From JAEUOS01 sp040382235 (GTDB lineage Bacteria; Pseudomonadota; Gammaproteobacteria; Burkholderiales; JAEUOS01), in assembly GCA_040382235.1 (NCBI GenBank), contig JBEIFV010000004.1, forward strand, positions 1-64,000: a stretch of DNA of 64,000 nucleotides, in the 5' to 3' direction. The notes beneath the pieces were generated by a model that had not been told where the DNA came from, searched no databases, and worked only from the letters and a program-made list of their open reading frames with translations. The translations under genes were made by a program, and so were the position numbers. This document shows, one piece after another, positions 35,067-44,472 of this stretch (positions are counted from its first letter, which is position 1; each line of letters opens with the position of its first letter).

Positions 35067-35165
35067 GTCTTCTGGCGTGGGGCGCTGCGGATTCGGATGT
35101 CTATTATCCGGCAATCGTGGAGCCGTCCCAACTCTACGGCGTGGGTTTGCCCGGCCCATGCTGAT

Positions 35166-35615
35166 TCACGTGTCGAATCGCCGCACGTGCCGTACACCGG
35201 CAGTGGCCGGTTGGTGGGGTCGGTGGTCGCCGGCCCGACCCAATGGACGCTGACATCGGCTTAGGCGGCGATGGCGTTCGTGGCAGCCGGGCGCCTAAAG
35301 CGCTCGGGCACGGGGCGCAAGGCGCGCAAGGCGCGTGTGCTCGACAGCATGTCGAGCCTGTCGGATGCGGTACCCGAGTTTCAGTTCAATTGCTGGATCG
35401 GCGTTGTCGCGCCATGCGGCATGCCGGCGATTACGGTCGGAAAGTTTCGCGATGCGCTGGCGGCAGCGATGCGCGTGCCGGCACTTGCGGCCACACTCAC
35501 CGCCAATGGCGCATTTGCGCACCCGACCACGCCGACGGAATTTCGCGCCCTGTTGGTACGCGATATCGAAGCCACGCGACGTACCATGCGCTCGGCCTGC
35601 ATCGAGCCGGAATAG
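35166..35615 (+). pseudogene. Bug-receptor relic (C-terminal half, degraded)
   Basis: In one frame: VESPHVPYTGSGRLVGSVVA, then GPTQWTLTSA, a TAG near 35262, then AAMAFVAAGRLKRSGTGRKA, VPEFQFNCWIGVVAPCGMPA and EFRALLVRDIEATRRTMRSA to IEPE and stop. This matches the second half of a Bug receptor (VPYKGSG.....AG.V, AGKLRALA, F....W.GV.AP.GTP). There is no signal peptide or N-terminal domain and there is an internal stop. Codons such as the Cys in NCW and SAC are unusual for the family, suggesting long decay. Confidence 0.75.
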
Positions 35616-35861
35616 CTGGGGTCGTGCTCGCGACGGACCATGCAGTTCAGGATGCGGTGTCGCAGCGTGGGCCAGAACATGTTTCTGCACTGGCAGAGGT
35701 TGCAGCGACAGCGCGGTCACGGGCCTGGCCGCGCCGGGCTTCTGCCCAAAAATCGCCTGCATGGACAAGAGCGCGTGCTACCATAAATCCATACAACCGC
35801 TAATCCAAATCGCCAGCCCCGTAAGCGCGGGTGCTGCCCGACGCGACCCGGGAGAAACAAC

Positions 35862-36113
35862 ATGCATGCATTGTCATTGCCGTATCCGGACGACCTCTTG
35901 ATCACCTCCGGCAAGGGGCCACAAGCGTTGGAGGAAGAGCTGGCATTCTTGCTCGCTGTCAAATTGTTCGAGATGCGCCGGCTGTCACTGGGCAAGGCGG
36001 CAGAGTTTTGCCGCATGGGAAAGCTGCGCTTCATGTTTGAGTTGGGCCGCATGAAGGTGCCGGTGATGAACCTCGACGATGACCAGATCGCCGACGAGTT
36101 GCGGGATGATTAG
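35862..36113 (+). CDS. UPF0175 family antitoxin
   Basis: 83 residues. LAFLLAVKLFEMRRLSLGKA followed by AEFCRMGKLRFMFELGRMKV is the UPF0175 helix-turn-helix-like fold; the C-terminal NLDDDQIADELRDD tail is the likely toxin-binding part. GGGAGAAA precedes the ATG. It overlaps the DUF3368 gene by 8 bases. UPF0175/DUF3368 pairs are recognised type II modules in cyanobacteria and proteobacteria. Confidence 0.85.
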   Translation: MHALSLPYPDDLLITSGKGPQALEEELAFLLAVKLFEMRRLSLGKAAEFCRMGKLRFMFELGRMKVPVMNLDDDQIADELRDD

Positions 36114-36606
36114 TCAGACTATTGTTGGTGACAGTAGCCCACTCATCTCTCTTGCGATCATCGGCCGACTCGACTTGCTGCCAAAGCTGTATCGGCGGGT
36201 ATTGATTCCGCCCGCCGTCTGGAATGAGGTCACTGTTCAAGGCGCTGGACTGCCGGGCGCGCAAGCCGTGAGCAAGCTGACATGGCTTGAAGTCCAGGAA
36301 CCGACCCCAGCGATTCTGCAGTCGCTGGCAATCCTCGTTGATCGCGGGGAGGCGGAAGCCATCGCGCTCGCACTCGGCAATCCCGGCAGCAGCGTGTTGC
36401 TTGATGACGCGCAGGCGCGCCGGGTGGCGGAGCGGTTTGGTGTTGCCCGTATAGGCACTCTCGGCATTTTGCGAAGGGCGAAGATCGCTGGATTGGTCGG
36501 GCCTATCGGCCCCTATGTGACTGCCTTGCAGGAGAGCGGGATATACATCCGCCAGGAACTGGTGGACGCGATATTGCGCGATGTGGGCGAAGCAACAACA
36601 CCTTGA
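36106..36606 (+). CDS. DUF3368 PIN-like toxin
   Basis: 166 residues from the ATG at 36106. PIN-type acidic residues appear in VGDSSPLISLAIIG (first Asp), VWNEVTVQGA (Glu), VDRGEAEAIALAL (Glu) and VLLDDAQARRVAERFG (Asp pair); GTLGILRRAKIAGLV near the C-terminus is the DUF3368 hallmark. A putative VapC-like ribonuclease neutralised by the UPF0175 protein upstream. An ATG nine codons earlier is in frame, but inside the antitoxin gene. Confidence 0.85.
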   Translation: MISQTIVGDSSPLISLAIIGRLDLLPKLYRRVLIPPAVWNEVTVQGAGLPGAQAVSKLTWLEVQEPTPAILQSLAILVDRGEAEAIALALGNPGSSVLLDDAQARRVAERFGVARIGTLGILRRAKIAGLVGPIGPYVTALQESGIYIRQELVDAILRDVGEATTP

Positions 36607-36812
36607 TCTACTTGCCATGGCAGTACTTTCAGACCGTGGCTTGTGCGGTCGAGTCTGAGCGCAAACGCGGTGGCGTTGCACCGCACACGGCACCGGGCGG
36701 GAATCTGAATTCAATCCACGGATCTTCACTGCGAAGCAAGAACTCGCAATTTCCGTCAAGCTCGATCGGACTTGATTGCGATAACGAACAAACCGATTTC
36801 AGGAGTTTTGCA

Positions 36813-37262
36813 GTGGCCCAAGCCTTAGTCAACGCATTGCGCAGCGTCGAGATCGGGGTACCCGATGTCGATGCCGCCGAGCGCTTCTACACCGACACCT
36901 GGAACCTTGCGGTGGCTGCACGCACCACCGATCGCGTCTACCTGCGCGGCACCGGGCCTTCGCATCATCTGCTGTCGCTTATGCGCACCGAGCAATCCGA
37001 GTTGCTGGCGGTCACCCTGAATGCGGCGTCAAGACGCGAGATCGCGTTGCTGGCGCAAGCGATGCCGGCGCATGGCGGCGTGATTCTGCGCGAGCCCGGT
37101 GCGATCGACGAACCCGGTGGCGGTTTCGGGCTGGTGTTCAGGGACCCGCAGGGGCGCATCATTCGATTGGTGTGTGAAGACGCGCACCACGCCGATGCCG
37201 GAAGCATGCGCGATCGACCGCAGCGTCTCGCGCATGTGGTGATGAACAGCCACGACGTGGCT
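36813..37262 (+). pseudogene. VOC family (extradiol dioxygenase/glyoxalase-like) gene, 3' truncated
   Basis: GTG start with AGGAG seven bases upstream. LRSVEIGVPDVDAAERFYTD, RGTGPSHHLLSLMRTEQSE, GFGLVFRDPQGRIIRLVCED form one full VOC module; a second begins with PQRLAHVVMNSHDVA and then homology stops near 37260. The frame runs on into the antisense of the livF pseudogene, so the normal C-terminal module (second metal-ligand set) is gone. The whole protein would be about 300 residues. The join with the 3' end of livF marks a rearrangement point. Confidence 0.78.
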
Positions 37263-37286
37263 GATCCAGAGAACGCCGCGGCGCAG

Positions 37287-37999
37287 CTAGACGCCGAGGT
37301 ATTGCCGGTGCAGATCGGGACGCGCACGAATCTCCGCCGCAGGCCCCTCGAACACCACGCCGCCCTTGACCAGGATGACGACACGGTCCGATATGGCCGA
37401 AACGGCGTTGAAATTCTTGTCGACGATGATGGTGGCAATACCCGCGGTCTTGATGCGCCTGACGATGGCCCAGATCTCGCGCGCGATCAGCGGCGCGAGG
37501 CCCTCTGTGGCTTCATCGAGGATCAGCAGGTCGGGGGGGGCATCAGCGCGCGACCGATCGTCAGCATCTGCTGCTCGCCGCCGGACAATTGCGCGCCGCC
37601 GTGGGTCAGGCGTTCTGCGAGGCGCGGAAAGGTTTCCATGACGCGCTCGAAAGGCCAGTCGTCGCGGCCGTCAGTGCCCGGCCGCGCCGCCATCAAAAGG
37701 TTTTCGCGCACCGAAAGATTGGGAAAAATGCCGCGCCCCTCGGGTACATAAGCCACGCCCATGCGGGCAATGGCGTATGGCGCGATGCCGGTCACCGCAC
37801 GACCCTTGACGCTGACTTCGCCGCGGCGCGGCGGCACCAGGCCCAGCATGCTCTTGAGCAGCGTGCTCTTGACCATGCCATTTCGACCCATCAGGCCCAC
37901 GGTCTGGCCGCGTGAAATGCTGAAGTCGACGCCATGCAGGATATGGCTGGCGCCGTAATAGGTGTGCAGCCCGCGTGCCTCCAGCAGCACGTCGTTCAT
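37287..37999 (-). pseudogene. livF: livF-type ATPase gene, frameshifted and with a mutated Walker A
   Basis: Starts MNDVLLEARGLHTYYGASHI and runs to LSGGEQQMLTIGRALM. It then enters a run of eight C (8 G on the plus strand, 37533-37540) and stops a few codons later (PPPTC). In the other frame the missing end is intact: DLLILDEATEGLAPLIAREI, IVDKNFNAVSAISDRVV, ending LHRQYLGV at 37287. One base was lost in the homopolymer. Independently, Walker A reads GRNGMVKST where GRNGMGKST is expected, a Gly-to-Val change at an essential residue. Two lesions make a genuine pseudogene more likely than a read error. Confidence 0.88.
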
Positions 38000-38110
38000 T
38001 GGAGCCCCCCCAAATCGCTGCGAGACGTTCCTTCCGAGGGAGGCGCATCGCCTGGTTCGGTGCTTCCTGCGACCGTGACGCGATGCCGGTCGGCCGTTGC
38101 CAGCCGATGC

Positions 38111-38864
<754 letters not shown>

Positions 38865-38872
<8 letters not shown>

Positions 38873-39842
38873 TGCGCTTGGCCATGCGACGCACGAGATC
38901 GCTGAACAGCCCGATCAGACCATTGAGCAGCAACAGCGAGGTGAGCACGATGAAGCCGCCCATCAGCAGGTGCCAGTGCTTGGTCAGGCCCTGGAACCAC
39001 AACTCAAGCAGCATCCACACCGCGGCGCCGAGAATCGGGCCGGTCAGCGTACCCATGCCGCCAAGGATCACCATCATCATCACCGCACCCGACAAATGCC
39101 AGCCCATCATCTCGGGGTTGACCACGCCGAACTGCAGCGCCGAAAGGTAGCCGGCGACACCGGCCGTTGCGCCCGCCAGTAAAAAGCAGACAAGCTTGTA
39201 GCGGAACGTGGCGTAGCCAAGCGACTTCATGCGGTGCTCATTGGCCTTGATGCCGGCAAGCACGCGGCCGAAGGGCGATGCAAGCACCGTGCGCAGCAGC
39301 AGATAAACGGCGACGAACAGCACCAGCGCCAGGTAGTAGACGTGGGCGAAGTTGTCGAGGTTGAAAGGCTGCCAGTCGCCGATTTTTGCGACCGGGCGCA
39401 GGTCAATGAAAATGCCATCGTTGCCGCCGGCGAGCTTGGTGTCGTAGAACAGGAAGTAAAGCATCTGCGCAAAGGCCAGCGTCACCATGATGAAGTAAAT
39501 GCCGTGCATGCGTACCGCGAGAAAGCCTATGGCAAGCGCGGTGAGGCCGCTCACCGCGATGGCCAGCGGCAGCGAGGTCCAGAAATTCGCCGCATGGTAT
39601 CGCGGCGTCACAAGCGCCAGCGCATACCCCGCCACACCGTAGAATGCCGCATGGCCGAACGAGACCAGCCCGGTGTAGCCAAGCAGCAAATCCAGGCTCA
39701 TCGCGAGGATGCCCATGATCAGGATCTTGGCGAAAAACTGTACATAAAATTTTTCCGCCAGCAGCGGCACCAGCGCCAGCACGACCACCACCGTGGCGAG
39801 TGCCGCAAGGCCCGCGTATCCCTGGTGGTGGCCTGCGTTCAC
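38865..39842 (-). CDS. livM: ABC transporter permease LivM (second Liv cluster)
   Basis: 325 residues from a GTG at 39842 that overlaps the livH stop (GTGA). About ten membrane segments; LDLLLGYTGLVSFGHAAFYG is the LivM signature and RVLAGIKANEHRMKSLGYAT the ATPase-coupling loop. The open frame starts earlier (39875), but the extra residues come from livH DNA. Apparently intact although livH upstream is truncated, leaving the importer with only one full permease chain. Confidence 0.9.
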
Positions 39843-40072
39843 AGCTTTTCCCCGACCAGGCCCTGGGGCCGCCACAGCAGGATGCCGGCCATCAGCACGT
39901 ACACGGTCATGCTGGACAACTCGGGCAACAACTTGAGACCGCCGACCTCAAGATGCAGCACCTTGCCGAAAGTGTCGACCAGGCCGATCAGCAGGGAGGC
40001 GATCAGCGCGCCCTTGACCGAACCAAGCCCGCCTATGACCACCACGACAAAGCAGATGATCAGCACATTAGC
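39839..40072 (-). pseudogene. livH: livH, 5' truncated remnant (second Liv cluster)
   Basis: Only the last 77 codons or so are livH: VLIICFVVVVIGGLGSVKGA, LLIGLVDTFGKVLHLEVG and MAGILLWRPQGLVGEKL. Upstream the frame is open to 40243 but is Arg-rich, non-membrane sequence without any LivH resemblance. More than 200 residues, including the N-terminal LSLAHG motif, are missing. The breakpoint lies next to a 14-bp palindrome at 40083-40096. Confidence 0.82.
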
Positions 40073-40082
40073 TTTGTAGCAA

Positions 40083-40096
40083 AGCGAAATTTCGCT
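40083..40096. repeat. 14-bp palindrome at the livH breakpoint
   Basis: Perfect palindrome AGCGAAATTTCGCT. Its core, CGAAATTTCG, is the same as in the operator of the StbDE-like module (15896-15905), and on the minus strand both are followed at short distance by GCTACAA. This could be a decayed toxin-antitoxin promoter left by a lost module. The remainder of 40097-40256 shows nothing recognisable. Confidence 0.6.
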
Positions 40097-40256
40097 CGGC
40101 GTCCAGATGCGAAGGTGGCATTGAAGCTGACGCCTGGCGCGACATCCGGGGCGACGGCCGGCTCGTAAAGCCTGTCGATTGCGCAACCGATGGTCGAAGC
40201 CAACGCGAGCGCGCTTGGTCCCGCCCGGCAGGTATCTGATCACTCTGCCCGCAAAC

Positions 40257-41552
40257 CTACATATTCTCCGGCAAAAACGTCACGATCTGCGGAAACGCCA
40301 TGATCAGGAAGGTGAAGAGGATCATGATCACCGCGTAGGGCAAGGCGCCGCGGATCACGTCGCCGACGCTGCCCTTGTCCGGCCGAATCCCCTGCACCAC
40401 GAAGAGGTTCATGCCCACCGGCGGGGTGATCAGCCCCAGCTCGCACATGATGATGATGAAGATGCCGAACCAGATCGGATCCACACCCACCGAGGTGACG
40501 ATCGGATAGGTAAGCGGTATGGTTGCCACCATCATCGAGAGGGTGTCCATGAACATGCCCAGCAGCAGGTAGAACAGGATCAGCGCGAGCAGCAGCGCGG
40601 TTTTTGACAGGCCGAAGCTGGTGACCCACTTGGTCAGCGCCTCGCCGATGCCGGTCAGGCTCAAGGCCAGGTTGAGCACGAAGGCGGCGGTGGTGATCAA
40701 GAGGATCATGCCGGTGGTGCGCGCGGACGACAGGAAGCAGCCCTGCAACAGCGTGATTGTGAGCTTGCCGGAAAAGCCGATAAACGCCAGCGCCACCACC
40801 ACCCCCAGCGCAGCCGATTCGGTGGCTGTGGCGATGCCCGCATACAGGCTGCCCATGACAATGGCGAATATCACCACCGGCTGGGTGATGTTGACCAGGA
40901 GGCGCAAGCGCTCCTTGAGCGGCACCGGATCGTGCACCACATTAAGCCCGGTGGTCTTGGCCATGATGTAGATGTAGAGCATGAAGCAGCCGGTGAGCAA
41001 CAGGCCGGGAATGATGCCGGCGATGAACAGCTTGCCCACCGAATTGTTGGTCATCGAGCCATAGATGATCATGTTGACCGAGGGCGGAATCAGGATGCCC
41101 AGGGTGCCACCGGCGGCCAGGCTGCCGAGTGACGCGCTCATCGGGTAGCCGTGGCGCTGCAGCGAGGGCAGTGCCACTGTGCCAATGGTGGCAGCGGTCG
41201 CCACCGATGAACCGGAGGTGGCCGCGAACAGCGCGCAGCAGCCGATGTTGGTATGCAAGAGGCCACCCGGCAGTCGCCCGAGCCAGGCGGCGAAGGCCTG
41301 GTACATGCGATCGGCCATGCCGCTGCGCAGCAGCAGTTCGCCCAACAGCACGAAGAGCGGAATCGAGGTCAGTCCGTTCTCGCTCATGGTGCCCCACAGC
41401 ACCGAGGCGCCGGAAATCAGGAAGGCTTCGCCAAACGCCGCCATGCCGCCCACCACCGCCAGCAGCAGCATCACCGTTGCGATCGGCATGCCCAACAGCA
41501 TGAAAAACACCATCGCGAAAAAACTGACGAGGCCGATCGCGACCATGCTCAT
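40257..41552 (-). CDS. dctM: TRAP transporter large permease DctM
   Basis: 431 residues, about twelve membrane helices. FFAMVFFMLLGMPIATVMLL, SIPLFVLLGELLLRSGMADR, GSSVATAATIGTVALPSL and AAGGTLGILIPPSVNMIIYG are DctM family blocks. Start at 41552 overlaps the dctQ stop (ATGA); the long upstream open frame is non-coding. With DctQ it forms the sodium-driven importer fed by the DctP at 42.2 kb. The last gene of the long minus-strand cluster. Confidence 0.93.
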   Translation of the reverse strand: MSMVAIGLVSFFAMVFFMLLGMPIATVMLLLAVVGGMAAFGEAFLISGASVLWGTMSENGLTSIPLFVLLGELLLRSGMADRMYQAFAAWLGRLPGGLLHTNIGCCALFAATSGSSVATAATIGTVALPSLQRHGYPMSASLGSLAAGGTLGILIPPSVNMIIYGSMTNNSVGKLFIAGIIPGLLLTGCFMLYIYIMAKTTGLNVVHDPVPLKERLRLLVNITQPVVIFAIVMGSLYAGIATATESAALGVVVALAFIGFSGKLTITLLQGCFLSSARTTGMILLITTAAFVLNLALSLTGIGEALTKWVTSFGLSKTALLLALILFYLLLGMFMDTLSMMVATIPLTYPIVTSVGVDPIWFGIFIIIMCELGLITPPVGMNLFVVQGIRPDKGSVGDVIRGALPYAVIMILFTFLIMAFPQIVTFLPENM

Positions 41553-42139
41553 TTGGATTCTCCCGGCAATGCGGCGACATCCACCCCGCGCGCCTTGGCG
41601 TCGTCCAGTTCCTCTTTCAGTTCCTCCTTGGCGCCGCGCGGCGAATAGTCGCGCACCAGGATCTCGCCGCGCCCGGTGAAGACCAGCCACAACACCCGGA
41701 TGGCGTAACCGCTGGCGACTGCGGCAAACAAGGCCAGGCAGGCGAACCACACCATTTGTGGATACTTGATCGGCGTCGCCCATGGCGTTTGCGCGGTGCT
41801 GTTCAAGGCGATCGAGTCGCGCAGGCTGTAGAAGGCCATTGCCAGGTACAACAGGGCGGTGGCGGTGATGGTCAGCATGGCCAGCACGTTAAGCACGACG
41901 CGCGGCCCCTGCGGCAGGCGGTCGTGAATCAGGTCGATGCGAATGTGGGCGCGCGATACCAGCGCCAGGGTAAATGCCAGCGAGGCGCCGACCGCAAGCG
42001 CGTAGCCGCCCAGTTCGTCCACGCCCTGTAGCGAAACGTTGAATACTTTTCGCATCGTGGTCTCGACGGCGACCGCGAACGACAGCAAAACGAACACCAC
42101 GCCAAACAGCGTGGCGGCGACTTTTTCGAGAGTTTTCAT
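41549..42139 (-). CDS. dctQ: TRAP transporter small permease DctQ
   Basis: 196 residues, four membrane helices. MKTLEKVAATLFGVVFVLLS, VETTMRKVFNVSLQGVDELG and LVSRAHIRIDLIHDRLPQG (the R.HI.....D motif) are typical of DctQ. The C-terminal tail EELKEELDDAKARGVDVAAL is charged and longer than usual. ATG at 42139; a further 20 open codons upstream lie in the hairpin region. Coupled to dctM. Confidence 0.9.
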   Translation of the reverse strand: MKTLEKVAATLFGVVFVLLSFAVAVETTMRKVFNVSLQGVDELGGYALAVGASLAFTLALVSRAHIRIDLIHDRLPQGPRVVLNVLAMLTITATALLYLAMAFYSLRDSIALNSTAQTPWATPIKYPQMVWFACLALFAAVASGYAIRVLWLVFTGRGEILVRDYSPRGAKEELKEELDDAKARGVDVAALPGESK

Positions 42140-42162
42140 GCGGGCTCCACTTTTCCAGCAGT

Positions 42163-42188
42163 GGGGCCGGCGGGTTTGCGCCGGCCCC
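42163..42188 (-). terminator. Intercistronic stem-loop between dctP and dctQ
   Basis: Perfect 10-bp GC stem (42163-42172 with 42179-42188) around a six-base loop GGTTTG. It lies in the 74-base gap after the dctP stop. There is no T-run, so it is more likely a 3' stabiliser or partial attenuator that keeps dctP mRNA in excess over the membrane genes, as is usual for binding-protein transporters. Confidence 0.75.
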
Positions 42189-42213
42189 GGTAAAGCCATT
42201 GCCTACTCAATGC

Positions 42214-43272
42214 TTACTTCATGCCGATGATCGGGCCCACCGTTTTCTTCCAGGATGCAGAGCAGCCAGGATTGACCTTGTCACAGGCTTCCGCCCAGGC
42301 CGGGAAGGAGATGTCGCGCACCGCGTTCTGCACAAACTCGATATCTTTCGGAATCGGCTTGACTGTTACCAGCTTGAACTTCTTGCCGGTGGTGCAGGGG
42401 TCCTGGCCGGCGTTGCAGCGCATGGCGTCGGTCCACAGTTCCTCCGAATACTTCCAGATGTCGTCGGACAAGCCTTCGATGGCGCCGCGCAGCTTGATCT
42501 GCTGCTCGCCCGACATCTTCTTCCACGAGGTCATGTTGATCGCATAGCCTTGCACCGCCACCTGCAGGCCCAGGGCATAGACATGGGTCGCGGTCTCGGG
42601 CCAGCCGGCCGAATTGGCCGAGGAGGGACCGGTCACGGCGCAGTCGATGGTGCCCAGTTTGAGGCCCTGCGCCACCTCACCAAACGCCATCGTCACCGGC
42701 GTGCCGCCGACGCGTTCCATGAATTTGGCCATCACGCCATCGAGAATGCGGATCTTCATGCCCTTCAAGCTCGACAAGTCCTTGATCGGCTTGGTGCAGA
42801 AAATCACCTGCGGGCCGAAGGGCCACACCGCCAGCAACTTCAGGTTGAATTGTTCCTGCAGGCGCAGATCGACATAGCTCTGGTAGGCACTGACCACCTT
42901 CTTCGCGGTTTTGTAGTCGGTGTTGAGCCCCACCATGTCCAGGCCCAGGATCATCGGCTCGTCGCGCGAGACCTGACCCATGCGCAGGCCGACGACGTCA
43001 TAGATGCCGGTCTTCATCACCCGCAGCTGCTCGAACTCCTTGACGCCGGTGGAGTCCAGCGGCTTGTAGTCGACGTCCAGCGGCAGGCCGGTTTTCTTCG
43101 CCAGGTCGGTGAAAAAGGGCAGCTCCTTGTTTTTCTGGATCAGGCCGGTGGAAAGCGGCATGCCCATCACGCGCAGCTTGATTTTTTCTTGTGCGGTGAC
43201 CGGGGCGACAGCGAACGCGGTGGCAATGGCGGCGCTGCATAGTGCCGCTCGAGTGAGGTGCTGCAGTTTCAT
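42214..43272 (-). CDS. dctP: TRAP transporter substrate-binding protein DctP
   Basis: 352 residues. Signal peptide ending at VAPVTAQ. FFTDLAKKTGLPLDVDYKPL, KTGIYDVVGLRMGQVSRDEP and IKDLSSLKGMKIRI are DctP elements; the conserved Arg of DctP proteins that binds the ligand carboxylate is probably in KIRILDG. The C-terminus carries four cysteines (RCNAGQDPC, ACDKVNPGCS), likely two disulfides, which is uncommon for this family. First gene of TRAP system 1, with the cupin gene 57 bases upstream. Confidence 0.9.
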   Translation of the reverse strand: MKLQHLTRAALCSAAIATAFAVAPVTAQEKIKLRVMGMPLSTGLIQKNKELPFFTDLAKKTGLPLDVDYKPLDSTGVKEFEQLRVMKTGIYDVVGLRMGQVSRDEPMILGLDMVGLNTDYKTAKKVVSAYQSYVDLRLQEQFNLKLLAVWPFGPQVIFCTKPIKDLSSLKGMKIRILDGVMAKFMERVGGTPVTMAFGEVAQGLKLGTIDCAVTGPSSANSAGWPETATHVYALGLQVAVQGYAINMTSWKKMSGEQQIKLRGAIEGLSDDIWKYSEELWTDAMRCNAGQDPCTTGKKFKLVTVKPIPKDIEFVQNAVRDISFPAWAEACDKVNPGCSASWKKTVGPIIGMK

Positions 43273-43329
43273 CGGGTTGACTCCTGGGTTGAAAAGCGGT
43301 TGAGGGTGATACGAAAATCGTGGGTGCTG

Positions 43330-43731
43330 TCAGGCGGGGTCACCGGGCAGGCGCCAGGTGCGGATGGGGGGTGATTTGACTTCGATCTGCACGCAATCTT
43401 CGAGCGCTTCGCTGTAGTGTGGCACACCGCGCGGGTGCACCCAGGAATCGCCGGGCCCCAGAATCGTCTCGACACCGTCGATCACCATGCGTAGCTTGCC
43501 GGAGAGCAGGATCGCCACCGATTCATGGTCGTCGTGCTGATGCAGCGGGTCGATCAGGCCTTTCTTGCGGGTCCAGCGGGTCATCGAACTCTCGTCGCCG
43601 CACACCAGCGGGGCCACCGCCAGTACGCCTTGCATGGACGCGCCTTCGACGCTCGACACCACGGTCTCGACCGCGGCGGCGGCCTTGAAGGTGAATGCGC
43701 TACTGCGCGGCAGCTTGCGGGGGATGGTCAT
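43330..43731 (-). CDS. Small cupin domain protein
   Basis: 133 residues, a single cupin. Motif 1: GLIDPLHQHDDHESVAILLS, with His, His and Glu placed as metal ligands; motif 2: GPGDSWVHPRGVPHY with the last histidine. The metal site therefore looks complete, unlike that of the cupin at 20.1 kb. No signal peptide. It lies between an Asp/Glu racemase-fold gene and TRAP system 1 on the same strand, so it probably acts on the imported compound or stabilises an intermediate; no reaction can be named. Confidence 0.85.
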   Translation of the reverse strand: MTIPRKLPRSSAFTFKAAAAVETVVSSVEGASMQGVLAVAPLVCGDESSMTRWTRKKGLIDPLHQHDDHESVAILLSGKLRMVIDGVETILGPGDSWVHPRGVPHYSEALEDCVQIEVKSPPIRTWRLPGDPA

Positions 43732-43761
43732 GGTGATTCCTTTCGGTTGTGCAAAAAGCGC

Positions 43762-44472
43762 TCAGGCAAGCGCGGGCGCCGGATCGATCGCGAGCATGCG
43801 CAGGGCACCCGCCATGCCCCAGGCGACCGAATCATGGACCGGCAAGCCTAGCTGTGCCTGCAAGCCCGCGGCAACGCTGGCGCCGCGCGTATTGGTGCCG
43901 TAAATGATCAGGGCGTCGGGCCGCACCGGGCTGCTTTTCACACAGCGGACCGCCATCGTGGCGATTTCTTCCGGGGCGACCTGTGCCATGGCGAAGTTGT
44001 CGGCGATGTCATCCCGATGGGTATCGGCCACGCACTCGAAGCCGGCGGCGGCGAACGTCGCGTGAATGGTCTGGTTCATGTCCGGCGGGTTCAAGGTCAC
44101 CATCGCGTAGCGCTTGACGCCGCTGCGAGTGAACTCATCGGCCAGCGCCAGGGTCGAGGTGGTGGCGTTGATGCCGGTGGCGGCGCGAATCTCGTCGCAC
44201 AACTGGCGATCGCGCCCGAAGCCTACCAATCCGCCGGCGCTGCCGTTCCAGCAGATCACCTCGCAACGGGCATCCGCCAGCAGCTTCGCCGCACCGAGCA
44301 GGGCACCGGAGTCGTAGTAGGCGGCGGCCGGATTGTCGACTTTCACCGCGGTCAGTGCGAAGCGCGCGAAATGCACCTGCACCGCAGGCAGGCGCGCGGC
44401 CATCGCGATACACACCGGCTCGACCACGGTGTTGGAGGACGGCAGGATCATGCCGATGCGGTGCACGTTCAT
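43762..44472 (-). CDS. Asp/Glu racemase superfamily (maleate isomerase/arylmalonate decarboxylase-like) protein lacking both catalytic cysteines
   Basis: 236 residues. HRIGMILPSSNTVVEPVCIA is the typical beginning of the maleate isomerase/AMDase group. The first active-site loop reads VICWNGSAGG (Gly77 where maleate isomerase has Cys) and the second LIIYGTNTRGA (Gly192 instead of Cys). The phosphate/carboxylate-binding Ser/Thr residues (PSSNT, NGSAG, YGTNT) are kept. So it cannot work as a two-base racemase and probably is a divergent enzyme or ligand-binding protein. The start at 44472 overlaps the dctM stop (ATGA), coupling it to TRAP system 2. Confidence 0.82.
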   Translation of the reverse strand: MNVHRIGMILPSSNTVVEPVCIAMAARLPAVQVHFARFALTAVKVDNPAAAYYDSGALLGAAKLLADARCEVICWNGSAGGLVGFGRDRQLCDEIRAATGINATTSTLALADEFTRSGVKRYAMVTLNPPDMNQTIHATFAAAGFECVADTHRDDIADNFAMAQVAPEEIATMAVRCVKSSPVRPDALIIYGTNTRGASVAAGLQAQLGLPVHDSVAWGMAGALRMLAIDPAPALA

